From an uncultured Cryomorphaceae bacterium (lineage in GTDB: Bacteria > Bacteroidota > Bacteroidia > Flavobacteriales > Schleiferiaceae): 7,602 bases of DNA. Where the stretch lies: positions 1-7,602 of the forward strand of contig CALCFH010000455.1 in NCBI GenBank assembly GCA_937900215.1, given 5' to 3'. How positions within the stretch are numbered: position 1 is the stretch's first letter; every line of letters starts with the position of its first letter. Of this stretch, positions 1-6,969 are shown piece after piece. The notes beneath the pieces were generated by a model that was given only the letters and a program-made list of their open reading frames with translations, had not been told where the DNA came from and did no database searches. The position numbers and the translations under genes are program-made.

Positions 1-451
1 TGTAACGTTCAGCGTTAACGAGCATACCAGATACACCACCCGTCGCCAAAAGGGCAAACTTTCTTTCACCTGATCTTGGACTAACACCCAAGTTAACCAA
101 GTTCATAACTCCTTCTAACTCTATAGAGTGTATACTTCCATCAAAAGACCTGTATGGATTCAAGCTTCCACCTGTTCCTAAATAATGATATCCTCCACGA
201 ATGCTCCAAAGATGGTCCAGTTGTCTAGTTAACGCCAGACCAAAGCCGAAGTTAATTCCGCTTGTACCGTCTGTCAGTCTATCCGATCTGTCTAAATTCA
301 CATCCAAATCCATTGCGGATACGGTTGGACCTAATTCTAATCCTAGACCCCAAACACGATACTCATCACTGAGTTTGGTCGTTTGAGCCGTTGAGCTAAG
401 GCATAAGCCCATTGCTGCCAATAGGAATAAACCAATTAAATTGTTTTTCAT
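1..451 (-). CDS. Outer-membrane beta-barrel protein, N-terminal part (cut by window start)
   Basis: This reading frame is open for 150 codons from ATG at 449-451 down to the window edge, so the C-terminus is missing. Residues 1-23 form a signal peptide: MKNN, then a hydrophobic stretch (LIGLFLLAAMGLCL), then SSTAQ with likely cleavage after it. The mature part alternates hydrophobic and polar residues with many Gly and aromatic residues, for example GLGLELGP (36-43), GINFGFGLALTR (65-76), WSIRGGYHYLG (82-92) and FALLATGGVSG (132-142). That is the pattern of outer-membrane beta strands separated by polar turns. Bacteroidota proteins of this kind are often a small barrel, sometimes followed by a C-terminal OmpA peptidoglycan-binding domain, but that part would lie outside the window. 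It is a single gene with its own likely promoter at 518-550. The coding call and secretion are firm; barrel membership is an inference from composition, and no specific function can be assigned. Confidence 0.85.
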   Translation of the reverse strand, partial: MKNNLIGLFLLAAMGLCLSSTAQTTKLSDEYRVWGLGLELGPTVSAMDLDVNLDRSDRLTDGTSGINFGFGLALTRQLDHLWSIRGGYHYLGTGGSLNPYRSFDGSIHSIELEGVMNLVNLGVSPRSGERKFALLATGGVSGMLVNAERY

Positions 452-473
452 GGTTTGATGATGTTTGTTTGGC

Positions 474-496
474 TCCTCTATTTTTTTTTAAGAGGA
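474..496 (-). repeat. Leader hairpin of the outer-membrane protein gene
   Basis: A perfect 6-base inverted repeat (TCCTCT at 474-479 and AGAGGA at 491-496 on the plus strand) flanks an 11-base A/T loop. On the minus strand it falls in the predicted 5' leader of the beta-barrel gene, ending about 22 bases before its ATG. The downstream arm contains AGAGGAG, which resembles a Shine-Dalgarno sequence but lies too far from the ATG for normal use. It could be a leader stabiliser or simply chance. It has no U-run after the stem in the minus direction, so it does not look like a terminator for the kinase gene. Confidence 0.4.
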
Positions 497-517
497 ACTA
501 CTTGTTAAATCTTGCGG

Positions 518-550
518 CAAAAGTACAAAAGATGAGGGACTAAGAAGCAA
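518..550 (-). promoter_or_regulatory. Predicted Bacteroidota-type promoter for the outer-membrane protein gene
   Basis: On the minus strand, TACTTTTG (525 down to 518) matches the Bacteroidota -7 element TAnnTTTG exactly. A TTG (550 down to 548) lies 22 bases upstream, within the usual spacing for the -33 element. An AT-rich stretch (about 555-572) lies just upstream. Transcription would start near 511-513, giving a leader of about 60 bases before the ATG at 451. The site sits in the gap after the kinase stop codon, so the barrel gene probably has its own transcript. Confidence 0.6.
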
Positions 551-591
551 GTTATCAAATAAATTTAATTTACTCGTTACTCAAAAAAGTG

Positions 592-1191
592 TTAGTCCTT
601 TTTCAGATGATCAATTCTTTCTATGAGTCGGTCTAAATCCGACTGATTTTTTAAGAAATCATACCGATCTGCTTCTATTGTCCAACAACTATCGATTGGA
701 TTTTGACTCACCCAATTTAAGTATATTCTTTGAATATCAGTCAAATATTCGTCTTTTATATTTTGCTCATACGATCTTCCTCGCAAGACAATGTTCTTCC
801 TTAGGCTTTCAGGAGATCGATTCAGATAAATTATAAGGTCTGGCGGTTGAAGATCTTTACTCAACAATCTAAATAACTTTTCGAATGAAGGAAGAACGGT
901 TTGGTCTAAATTTTTACTAGCGAATAGCAAACTTTTAACATAATGATAATCTGAGATGATATGGGAATGAAACAGTTCACCCTGTGAACTTGAATTCCAT
1001 TGTATGAATCGCTGCGCCATAAATGACACTTCCAACGGAAATGCGTGCCGCCCTGGATCTTCATAGAATAGCTCTAAGAAAGGATTTGATTCAAAGTCTT
1101 CGAGCAACAATAAACCATCCAAACGCTTCGCTAACAATCTCGCTAGTGTTGTTTTCCCCGCTCCAATATTTCCTTCTATCGCTATATGCAT
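592..1191 (-). CDS. Deoxynucleoside kinase (deoxyadenosine/deoxyguanosine kinase-like)
   Basis: This 199-residue cytoplasmic enzyme should phosphorylate deoxynucleosides with ATP in the nucleotide salvage pathway. The start is unambiguous: MHIAIEG runs directly into the P-loop GNIGAGKTT (residues 7-15). Glu31 in LLLEDFESNPFL (28-39) is placed like the substrate-binding Glu of the dNK family, and FYEDP (42-46) follows. SDYHYVKSLLFA (80-91) takes the place of the ERS/DRS motif of animal dCK/dGK. PDLIIYL (117-123) is the strand before the lid, and the Arg-rich lid is RGRSYEQ (137-143). Length fits bacterial members (about 200 residues). Its ATG lies inside the end of folK (10-base overlap), so the two genes are translationally coupled and share a transcript. 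Base specificity (dA, dG or other) cannot be read from the sequence. It resembles thymidylate kinase only in the P-loop fold. Confidence 0.9.
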   Translation of the reverse strand: MHIAIEGNIGAGKTTLARLLAKRLDGLLLLEDFESNPFLELFYEDPGRHAFPLEVSFMAQRFIQWNSSSQGELFHSHIISDYHYVKSLLFASKNLDQTVLPSFEKLFRLLSKDLQPPDLIIYLNRSPESLRKNIVLRGRSYEQNIKDEYLTDIQRIYLNWVSQNPIDSCWTIEADRYDFLKNQSDLDRLIERIDHLKKD

Positions 1192-1685
1192 TTTAAAACA
1201 CCTTTATTCTTTACTGAGTGGGTTGAAACAGTGGAATAACACTTTTCTAGCGAAACCAAGCGCAAAGGGTGCGTAAAATCGGGTGCAAGCTCCTTCAACG
1301 GAACCATAACAAATTCTCGGTTTTCAATTTCGGGATGAGGAATTTCCAATGCTGCATCCTTCCAAACCAATCCGCTAAAAAAAAGAATATCTAAATCAAT
1401 AGGTCTATCTGAATACTCTCCAACACGCTCTCCCAATCTCCCCCTTCCCTTTTCATATGCCTTCAAGGATGCAAGCAATTGCATGGGCGTCAATGACTCC
1501 ACCTCTATTGAAACGCACATATTTAAAAATTGATTCATTGACTGAAATTCAAAAGGCTCAGATTCGTATACAGCACTTCTCTCAACCAATTTGACGCTTA
1601 AAGTTTGCAAAAAATCAATGGCAAGGCAAAGTTCCCTTTCCCTATCCCCTAGATTGCTGCCCATTCCGATCAACACTTCCATCAT
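1182..1685 (-). CDS. folK: 2-amino-4-hydroxy-6-hydroxymethyldihydropteridine pyrophosphokinase
   Basis: FolK transfers pyrophosphate from ATP to 6-hydroxymethyl-7,8-dihydropterin, the step before dihydropteroate synthase in folate synthesis. The 167-residue protein shows the family hallmarks in order: IGMGSNLGDRE (6-16), the pterin-site region ESEPF..QSMNQFLNMC (41-57), RPIDLDILFF (94-103) with the two Mg-binding aspartates Asp97 and Asp99, and IPHPEIENREFVMVPL (115-130) with His117 and Arg123. The family core ends near DFTHP (136-140); the last 27 residues are a divergent tail whose coding sequence also contains the start of the downstream kinase gene. Two Met codons stand in tandem at the start (1683-1685 and 1680-1682) and either could be used; no clear ribosome binding site separates them. 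folK is first in the leftward pair and divergent from sppA. The identification is secure. Confidence 0.95.
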   Translation of the reverse strand: MMEVLIGMGSNLGDRERELCLAIDFLQTLSVKLVERSAVYESEPFEFQSMNQFLNMCVSIEVESLTPMQLLASLKAYEKGRGRLGERVGEYSDRPIDLDILFFSGLVWKDAALEIPHPEIENREFVMVPLKELAPDFTHPLRLVSLEKCYSTVSTHSVKNKGVLKCI

Positions 1686-1751
1686 AGAGGCCGCTAAGTT
1701 AGATTATCACCACTGCCTGTTGTATCATTGTGCTGTATAAATTTTCAGACT
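1686..1751. promoter_or_regulatory. Divergent gap between folK and sppA
   Basis: These 66 bases are the only non-coding DNA between two genes read in opposite directions, so promoters for both are expected here or within the first codons of the opposite gene. I found only imperfect matches to the Bacteroidota -7 element: TAAATTTT at 1738-1745 (plus), whose nearest TTG at 1720-1722 is too close, and TAACTTAG on the minus strand (1701 down to 1694) without a -33 element. No promoter is therefore called with precision, and no clear Shine-Dalgarno site is visible for either gene. Confidence 0.4.
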
Positions 1752-3542
1752 ATGAAACGCTTTTTCGGCAATGTTTTGGCCTCTATTTTGGGAGGATTAA
1801 TTCTTTTCTTTTTACTCTTTTTTATTCTCATTGGCTTAGCGGCTAGCCTCGGAAATTCTTCTAATGAGGTAATTGAAGTAAAGGAGGGTAGTTTTTTACA
1901 CCTCAATATTACGGGTGTTCAGATTGTAGACCGAAACGTTTCGGATCCCATGGCAGGATTCGGTTTATTGTTTGGAGGTAATTCAGTGGCGGGAGTAAAC
2001 GATATACTAATAGCAATCGAACGTGCTGAAAAAGATGACAGAATTGCGGGCATTACACTCGACCTAGGTTTTTTTGCAGGCGGAAGCGCTTTGGCTAAAG
2101 AAATTCGAGATGCCTTGGTTCGCTTTAAAGCCAACTCTGCTAAGCCTATTTATTCTTATGGCACCTTTGCCAACTCGAAAAGCTATTATATCGCCTCTGT
2201 TTCAGATAGCATTGCCTTAAATCCAAGTGGAGTAATTGAATGGACTGGAATGAATCTAAGTGTATCGTACTACAAGGATCTTCTCGATAAAATAGGTGTT
2301 GAAGTTCAGGTAATTCGTGGAAGCAACAATCAATTCAAAAGTGCAGTTGAGCCTTTTCTCCAAAACTCTATGAGCGAGGCAAACAGAACTCAACTAAGCA
2401 CTCTGGCAGAGGATCTTTGGGGATTTATGCTCGAAGAAGTGGCCGAAGGAAGAAATATTGACCAAACAACATTGCAATCTATTGCAGACAGTATTGCCAT
2501 AGATAAAGCCCAAGCGGCACTTAGTCTGAATTTTGTGGATGTCTTAATGCACGAAGATGAATGGACTAACTTCTTGAGAAAGAAAACTCAAGTTTTAGAT
2601 GGGAAAAAACCATTGTCTATCAATTTTACCAAATACACCAAGAGTAATTCTGGCTCCGGCACTTCTTATAAGAATGATAGAATAGCTGTTCTCTATGCAC
2701 AAGGTGAGTTTTCTCCTGCCAGTGATAATTACAATGTTTCGGAAGAAAATATGCTCGAAGCACTCGAAGCTATTCTAAAGGACGATAAAGTAAAGGCACT
2801 CATTCTTCGAGTTAATTCACCAGGAGGGCAGGCCTACATTGCCGATAAGATGGTGCGAATGCTCGATAAGGTAAAAGAGAAAATGCCTGTGGTTGTTTCT
2901 ATGGGCGATTTAGCAGCCTCTGCAGGGTACATGATTAGCGCAGTTGGAGATACCGTACTCGCCCACCCAAACACTATTACTGGCAGTATTGGCGTATTCG
3001 GAATGCTTTTGAATTACCAAGACCTAATGGAAAATAAGATTGGTGTTCGAACTGAACACGTTCAGACTGCTGCGCATAGTAGTATGGGTTCTCCAGACAA
3101 GCCCCTTGATGCTTTTGAAAAGAAGTGGTTGCAATCGAGCGTAGATAGGTATTATGGCGAATTTATTTCTCATGTTGCTAGAAATAGAAATTTAGACAGC
3201 TTGTTTGTTGATAGTATCGGACAAGGTAGAGTGTGGAGCGGTAAAAGAGCTCTAACACTGGGCCTTGTAGATGCTTTGGGCACTTTTCACGACGCTCAAT
3301 TGGCTGCTATTCATTTGATCAACAATCCCGATAGTGTGAAATACAATTACGTGTCGTATCCAGAGCCTAAAGATCCGTTCGAAGAAATTCTCACCAGCTT
3401 AGAGCAATACAGTAGATCCTTTATAAAGCCCCTTTGGTTGGATGGAACTGAAATTCAAAAAGCACAAGAGTTTGTAACCAAGTGGAAAGATCTAAGCGGT
3501 AAGCCCATTATGCGCATTGAAGAAGAACTAACAATACGTTGA
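1752..3542 (+). CDS. sppA: Signal peptide peptidase SppA (67K type, membrane-anchored serine protease)
   Basis: SppA degrades cleaved signal peptides and some other membrane-associated peptides at the outer face of the inner membrane. I place the start at ATG 1752, giving 596 residues, because the protein then opens with MKRFFGN followed by a strong membrane anchor (about 8-34); a longer version from TTG at 1728 would add eight unlikely residues. Both tandem domains are present, as in the long E. coli form (618 residues). The N-terminal domain has the general base Lys196 in QFKSAVEPF (194-202). The C-terminal domain has RVNSPGG (353-359) and the nucleophile Ser390 in MGDLAASAGY (384-393), followed by TGSIGVFG (410-417). 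The Ser-Lys dyad is thus intact. The usual ASGGY reads ASAGY here, a mild change. It is the first gene of a coupled trio of membrane-protein genes, and its stop overlaps the next start. Confidence 0.95.
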   Translation: MKRFFGNVLASILGGLILFFLLFFILIGLAASLGNSSNEVIEVKEGSFLHLNITGVQIVDRNVSDPMAGFGLLFGGNSVAGVNDILIAIERAEKDDRIAGITLDLGFFAGGSALAKEIRDALVRFKANSAKPIYSYGTFANSKSYYIASVSDSIALNPSGVIEWTGMNLSVSYYKDLLDKIGVEVQVIRGSNNQFKSAVEPFLQNSMSEANRTQLSTLAEDLWGFMLEEVAEGRNIDQTTLQSIADSIAIDKAQAALSLNFVDVLMHEDEWTNFLRKKTQVLDGKKPLSINFTKYTKSNSGSGTSYKNDRIAVLYAQGEFSPASDNYNVSEENMLEALEAILKDDKVKALILRVNSPGGQAYIADKMVRMLDKVKEKMPVVVSMGDLAASAGYMISAVGDTVLAHPNTITGSIGVFGMLLNYQDLMENKIGVRTEHVQTAAHSSMGSPDKPLDAFEKKWLQSSVDRYYGEFISHVARNRNLDSLFVDSIGQGRVWSGKRALTLGLVDALGTFHDAQLAAIHLINNPDSVKYNYVSYPEPKDPFEEILTSLEQYSRSFIKPLWLDGTEIQKAQEFVTKWKDLSGKPIMRIEEELTIR

Positions 3543-4234
3543 TATTGACTGCCACAAAAGAACAAAGGCAGTCGAAAGCATTTGCACTTTACCTGCTTTT
3601 AGCCGCTCTATTCATAACGGCTCTGATAGTCTGCAATCTCATTGCTAATAAATTTGTTACCGTAGACCTAGGCTTTAAAACTTTCATAGTGAGTGCGGGA
3701 ATTCTTCCGTATCCCATAACCTTTCTATTCACCGATTTGCTCTCAGAGATCTATGGTAAGAAAAAAACAGATCAGGTGGTCTTTGTAGGCTTGGCGGCTT
3801 CCCTCTTTGTTCTATTTCTTTTATGGCTTGGCAAGCAGTTTCCAGCTATTGACCTCTCCCCTGTCTCAGATGAACAGTACACTGCTGTATTTCAAAATTC
3901 AAAAAAAGTTATTCTAGCATCTATGTTGGCCTATTTAAGCGCTCAATTTGTAGACATTAGACTGTATCATTTTTGGAAGAACCTCACCAAAGGGAGGCAT
4001 CTATGGCTGAGAAACAATTTCAGCACTATTCTATCCCAATTACTCGATACAACGCTAGTGGTTGGAATTCTCTTCATGGGCACCCTTTCCAATGGCAGTA
4101 TCCTCGAAATGATTAGAGATGGATGGCTTTTCAAAGTAATTTGCGCTCTTGTTGATACGCCAATTATTTACTTAGCGGTTTACTCTATCCGAAGATATTT
4201 CCTTATTTCAGCGAATGAAGAACTGGCTATCTGA
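3539..4234 (+). CDS. yhhQ: Queuosine precursor transporter, YhhQ/VUT family (DUF165)
   Basis: YhhQ-family proteins are inner-membrane carriers thought to import preQ0/preQ1, the 7-deazaguanine precursors used to make queuosine in tRNA. The 231-residue protein has about six hydrophobic segments (roughly 17-35, 46-66, 79-98, 124-140, 165-183 and 197-216). It carries the family signatures ILPYPITFLFTDLLSEIYGK (55-74), AQFVDIRLYHFWK (135-147) and HLWLRNNFSTILSQLLDTT (154-172). The start is unusual: no ATG occurs in frame before Met129, well inside the conserved core, so a non-ATG start is required. TTG at 3539, overlapping the sppA stop in TTGA, is the best choice; TTG at 3545 is an alternative. 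This arrangement suggests translation by ribosomes finishing sppA. Substrate preference (preQ0 versus preQ1 or queuine) cannot be read from sequence. Confidence 0.9.
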   Translation: MILTATKEQRQSKAFALYLLLAALFITALIVCNLIANKFVTVDLGFKTFIVSAGILPYPITFLFTDLLSEIYGKKKTDQVVFVGLAASLFVLFLLWLGKQFPAIDLSPVSDEQYTAVFQNSKKVILASMLAYLSAQFVDIRLYHFWKNLTKGRHLWLRNNFSTILSQLLDTTLVVGILFMGTLSNGSILEMIRDGWLFKVICALVDTPIIYLAVYSIRRYFLISANEELAI

Positions 4235-5159
4235 ATACCCCTACCTACGAAAAGCCCTAACTGCCTTTCGTTGGATATTGATTGCTGTTGCCGTTTTTAT
4301 TGTTTACGATAAATTCAATAGCCATACTATTCAATTGCCCAATTGGAAAGCTTGGCAATGGGCCGCGTTGATTGTTCTCTCTGCAATTGGATTATGCATT
4401 GAAAGCGCCATTTGGTTCATTCCCGCAAGAAACATTAGTGCTCTCCGTTTTCGTTCTGCCTTTGCAAATACGCTGATCTTTCAATATTTTCATCTATTTG
4501 CCCCCTCAGGAATTAGCGAATTCAGTGCCCGCCTCGGTCAATTCCAAGAAAAGAAAGACAAGAAGAAATCCATAGAAATCACCTTACTCATTCAGATTTC
4601 AAAATGGCTCGCCCGATTATTTCTCACTGCAATAGCGGCAATTATTTGGACAGATTCGGGATTGAACTTGCAAATTCGACTGATTTTTGCTTTCGCAATT
4701 TTATTGGCCATTTTTTTAATTGCCTCTTTAATCAGAAAACCACATTATTGGCATTCACGCTTCAATGCCAAATGGAATGACCGCCTTTTAAGATGGTTAC
4801 CTGCCACCCTTTCGGGTAAATTTCCTATCTACAAGAGCACATTTCTAAGTCTAGCTAAGGTCATGACCTACACAATGGCCTTTGCCATTCTTCTTCTTCC
4901 ACCTGAAAACGGTAGCTTCACACTTTTTATACAATTTTTAATGGCTACTTGGATATTCTATTTTGCTCTCTCCTTTTTACCTAGCTTGGGCCTCGCTGAG
5001 GGTCTTGTTAAAGTAGGTGCGGGCATTCTCTTCTTCTCTGAGAGTATGGTTCCTGAGTTTCAAGTTGGCGCAACCACCTTGCTGGTATGGACTTTCAACA
5101 AGGCTATACCCGGAATGATTGGAGGAATTTATTCTCTTAAGGTTAAGTTAAAAGGATAA
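4215..5159 (+). CDS. Flippase-like integral membrane protein (LPG synthase TM / UPF0104-like)
   Basis: This 314-residue protein has about seven or eight hydrophobic segments (near 18-31, 48-69, 85-98, 121-144, 153-173, 214-230, 237-256 and 262-276). It resembles the stand-alone membrane domain of the lysylphosphatidylglycerol synthase/flippase family. Supporting features are FHLFAPSGISEFSARLGQF (92-110), matching the family's Pro-Ser/Asn...Gly-Glu-(Phe/Tyr)...Arg element, a polar Lys-rich loop (112-118), and LPSLGLAEGLVKVGAG (255-270) in the late conserved region. There is no cytosolic aminoacyl-transferase domain of the MprF kind, so it is not an LPG synthase by itself; relatives are proposed to move lipids or lipid-linked sugars across the membrane. 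Its ATG at 4215 lies 20 bases inside the yhhQ end, so it is coupled to that gene. The family call is moderately sure; the substrate is unknown. Confidence 0.75.
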   Translation: MKNWLSEYPYLRKALTAFRWILIAVAVFIVYDKFNSHTIQLPNWKAWQWAALIVLSAIGLCIESAIWFIPARNISALRFRSAFANTLIFQYFHLFAPSGISEFSARLGQFQEKKDKKKSIEITLLIQISKWLARLFLTAIAAIIWTDSGLNLQIRLIFAFAILLAIFLIASLIRKPHYWHSRFNAKWNDRLLRWLPATLSGKFPIYKSTFLSLAKVMTYTMAFAILLLPPENGSFTLFIQFLMATWIFYFALSFLPSLGLAEGLVKVGAGILFFSESMVPEFQVGATTLLVWTFNKAIPGMIGGIYSLKVKLKG

Positions 5160-5162
5160 GTT

Positions 5163-5181
5163 GTTTAGCTTTAGCCTAAAC
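5163..5181. repeat. Short inverted repeat in the gap before the ABC transporter gene
   Basis: GTTTAG (5163-5168) and CTAAAC (5176-5181) form a 6-base stem with a 7-base loop, a few bases after the stop of the flippase-like gene. The stem is AT-rich and no T-run follows on the plus strand, so it is a poor intrinsic terminator. The remaining gap to 5221 ends in an A-rich leader (ATTAAAATAAA) directly before the ATG, as is common in Bacteroidota. I saw no convincing promoter in these 62 bases; TAGCTTTA (5166-5173) is one base off the -7 pattern but has no TTG at the right distance. Confidence 0.3.
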
Positions 5182-5221
5182 CTAGAGAGACCATATGTGT
5201 TATAGCGACTATTAAAATAAA

Positions 5222-6955
5222 ATGGCAGAAACAAACAATTCTAAGTTAACTCCCTTGAAGAGATTTCTCTTGCTGCTTAAGCCAGACAAACAAGATCTCA
5301 TTTATATATATGTCTTTGCTGTTCTAAATGGAGTAGTGAATTTGTCATTGCCCTTGGGAGTTCAGGCCATTATTGGACTAATTATTGTTGGATCCGTTAG
5401 TACTTCTTGGACCGTACTCGTAGGTATTGTCTTGGTTGGAATTGCCCTCACTGGTGTTCTTCAGATTCTTCAGCTCAGTGTTTTGGAATCAATGCAACAA
5501 AGAATGTTTGCACGGGCGGCTTTCGATATGGCCTATCGCATTCCGCGATTTAAGCAAGAGGTAATACGCAAATACGATCCAACGGAATTAATCAATCGCT
5601 TCTTCGATGTTATCACTGTTCAAAAAGGCCTACCTAAAATATTATTAGACTTTTCATCCAGTGTTCTAAATATTCTTTTTGGCCTGATACTTCTCAGTTT
5701 CTACCATCCTTTCTTTGTGTTTTTTGGCATTGTAATGCTCATCATTCTATTGGGTATTTTTTATCTAACTATCCCTAGAGGGATGAAAACAAGCCTAAAG
5801 GAATCAAGTCATAAATACCGCGCTGTTTATTGGTTAGAGGAGCTCGCAAGATCGATGACTACTTTCAAAATGGCAGGAAAAACAGATCTTCCACTTAGAA
5901 AAATAGATGAGATAACTCAAGATTATCTTCAAGCTAGAAAGAAGCACTTCCGCGTTCTAATCTGGCACTACATCCATACCATTAGCTTCAAAACTATTAT
6001 TACCGGAGGCCTTCTTATTTTAGGTGGATTGTTGGTTATGCAACGAGAAATAAATATCGGTCAATTTGTTGCTGGTGAAATTATTATAATCTTAATTATC
6101 AACTCTGTAGAAAAAGTAATACTGTCGCTAGAAACCATGTATGATCTTTTTACTGGCTTGGAGAAATTAGGACAAGTAATGGATATAGAGTTAGAACAAG
6201 GCAATCAAGACAAAGCCTTTGTACTCAATCCTTGCTCATGTGTAGAAATTGAAACAATCAATCTAAAGCTTTTACTGCCTCCTCAATCTACTGCTATTCT
6301 CAATGGTATTAATCTGAAAATAGAAAAGCAAAGCACAGTCTGTATTTCTGGGGCAAGTGGCACTGGAAAAACAGCCCTTTTACATGTTCTTGGCAGCATT
6401 TACACTGATTTTGAAGGTGTTCTAGCCTTTGATGGAATGCCTCTTGGAAGTATAGATATTGAGAGTTTGCGCTATTCAATTGGAGATAATTTTAACCAAG
6501 AAACACTTTTTACCGCCACTCTAGAAGAAAATATCACTCTCGGTCGCGAGGGCATTGAAAACGAATACCTGCACGAAATCATTAAAATCTCTGGCTTGGC
6601 TGAATTTGTTATGCAACTGCCTTCTGGTCTAAAGACAATAATGGATCCTACCAATAGAAACCTACCTCAAAGTATTGAAAGAAGGGTTTTCTTGGCGCGA
6701 AGCTTTGTGCACAAACCCAGCTTGCTTTTATTGGATGAATTATCTGATTTAGGTGAGTTACCCGATTATGCTAATCTAATAAACTACGTTACGTCTGCTG
6801 ATAGAAATTGGACTCTCGTTCTCGTATCCAACGACCCAGAGGTGGCGAAACAATGTGATAAGGTTGTTTTTTTGGAAGCTGGACGCGTTGCGCATGAAGG
6901 CCATTATAACGAACTAAAGGCCATTCCTGCAGTTCGCAAAATTTATGAACTATAA
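5222..6955 (+). CDS. ABC exporter with fused membrane and ATPase domains, degenerate ATPase motifs
   Basis: This 577-residue half-transporter would form a dimer in the inner membrane and pass a substrate to the adaptor encoded next door. A type I exporter membrane domain fills about 1-325, with six helices near 25-50, 62-84, 146-166, 167-184, 257-274 and 280-300. There is no N-terminal C39 peptidase domain, so it would not cleave double-glycine leaders. The ATPase domain (about 340-577) has an intact Walker A, GASGTGKT (377-384), Gln426 as Q-loop in NFNQETLF, and Walker B SLLLLDE (500-506) with Glu506. The signature usually reading LSGGQ is replaced by NLPQSIERRVFLAR (480-493). The D-loop SALD position reads DLGE (509-512), and the H-loop position is Asn537 in LVSNDPE. 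The reading frame is otherwise clean, with no sign of decay. The start ATG follows an A-rich leader. The substrate is unknown. Confidence 0.9.
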   Translation: MAETNNSKLTPLKRFLLLLKPDKQDLIYIYVFAVLNGVVNLSLPLGVQAIIGLIIVGSVSTSWTVLVGIVLVGIALTGVLQILQLSVLESMQQRMFARAAFDMAYRIPRFKQEVIRKYDPTELINRFFDVITVQKGLPKILLDFSSSVLNILFGLILLSFYHPFFVFFGIVMLIILLGIFYLTIPRGMKTSLKESSHKYRAVYWLEELARSMTTFKMAGKTDLPLRKIDEITQDYLQARKKHFRVLIWHYIHTISFKTIITGGLLILGGLLVMQREINIGQFVAGEIIIILIINSVEKVILSLETMYDLFTGLEKLGQVMDIELEQGNQDKAFVLNPCSCVEIETINLKLLLPPQSTAILNGINLKIEKQSTVCISGASGTGKTALLHVLGSIYTDFEGVLAFDGMPLGSIDIESLRYSIGDNFNQETLFTATLEENITLGREGIENEYLHEIIKISGLAEFVMQLPSGLKTIMDPTNRNLPQSIERRVFLARSFVHKPSLLLLDELSDLGELPDYANLINYVTSADRNWTLVLVSNDPEVAKQCDKVVFLEAGRVAHEGHYNELKAIPAVRKIYEL

Positions 6956-6969
6956 TCCCTAAGAAATAA

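Noticed and set aside
201..386. Plus-strand open frame of 61 codons
   Set aside because: It lies wholly inside the minus-strand beta-barrel gene, has no recognisable domain, and the opposite frame has a signal peptide and strand-like pattern.
560..572. TAAATTTAATTTA symmetric element downstream of the kinase gene as a terminator
   Set aside because: The loop would be one base, the stem is only A/T, and no U-run follows; it is better seen as AT-rich DNA upstream of the predicted promoter.
1694..1702. CTAAGTTAG palindrome between folK and sppA as an operator
   Set aside because: A 4+1+4 base palindrome in AT-rich DNA is expected by chance and there is no second copy.
1728..1751. Longer SppA start at TTG 1728
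   Set aside because: It adds eight residues including two Cys before a classic MKRFF-plus-membrane-anchor start, has no ribosome site, and would use a rare start when ATG 1752 is available.
1919..2134. Minus-strand open frame of 71 codons inside sppA
   Set aside because: It is antisense to a well-conserved coding region, with a low-complexity Ser/Ala/Pro composition typical of a shadow frame.
6472..6654. Minus-strand open frame of 60 codons inside the ABC gene
   Set aside because: It is antisense to the ATPase domain, with no motif and no leader of its own.
5222..6955. ABC gene as a decaying pseudogene because of its lost motifs
   Set aside because: The frame is intact over 577 codons, the Walker A and B residues are kept, the membrane domain is complete, and the adaptor gene is still adjacent.
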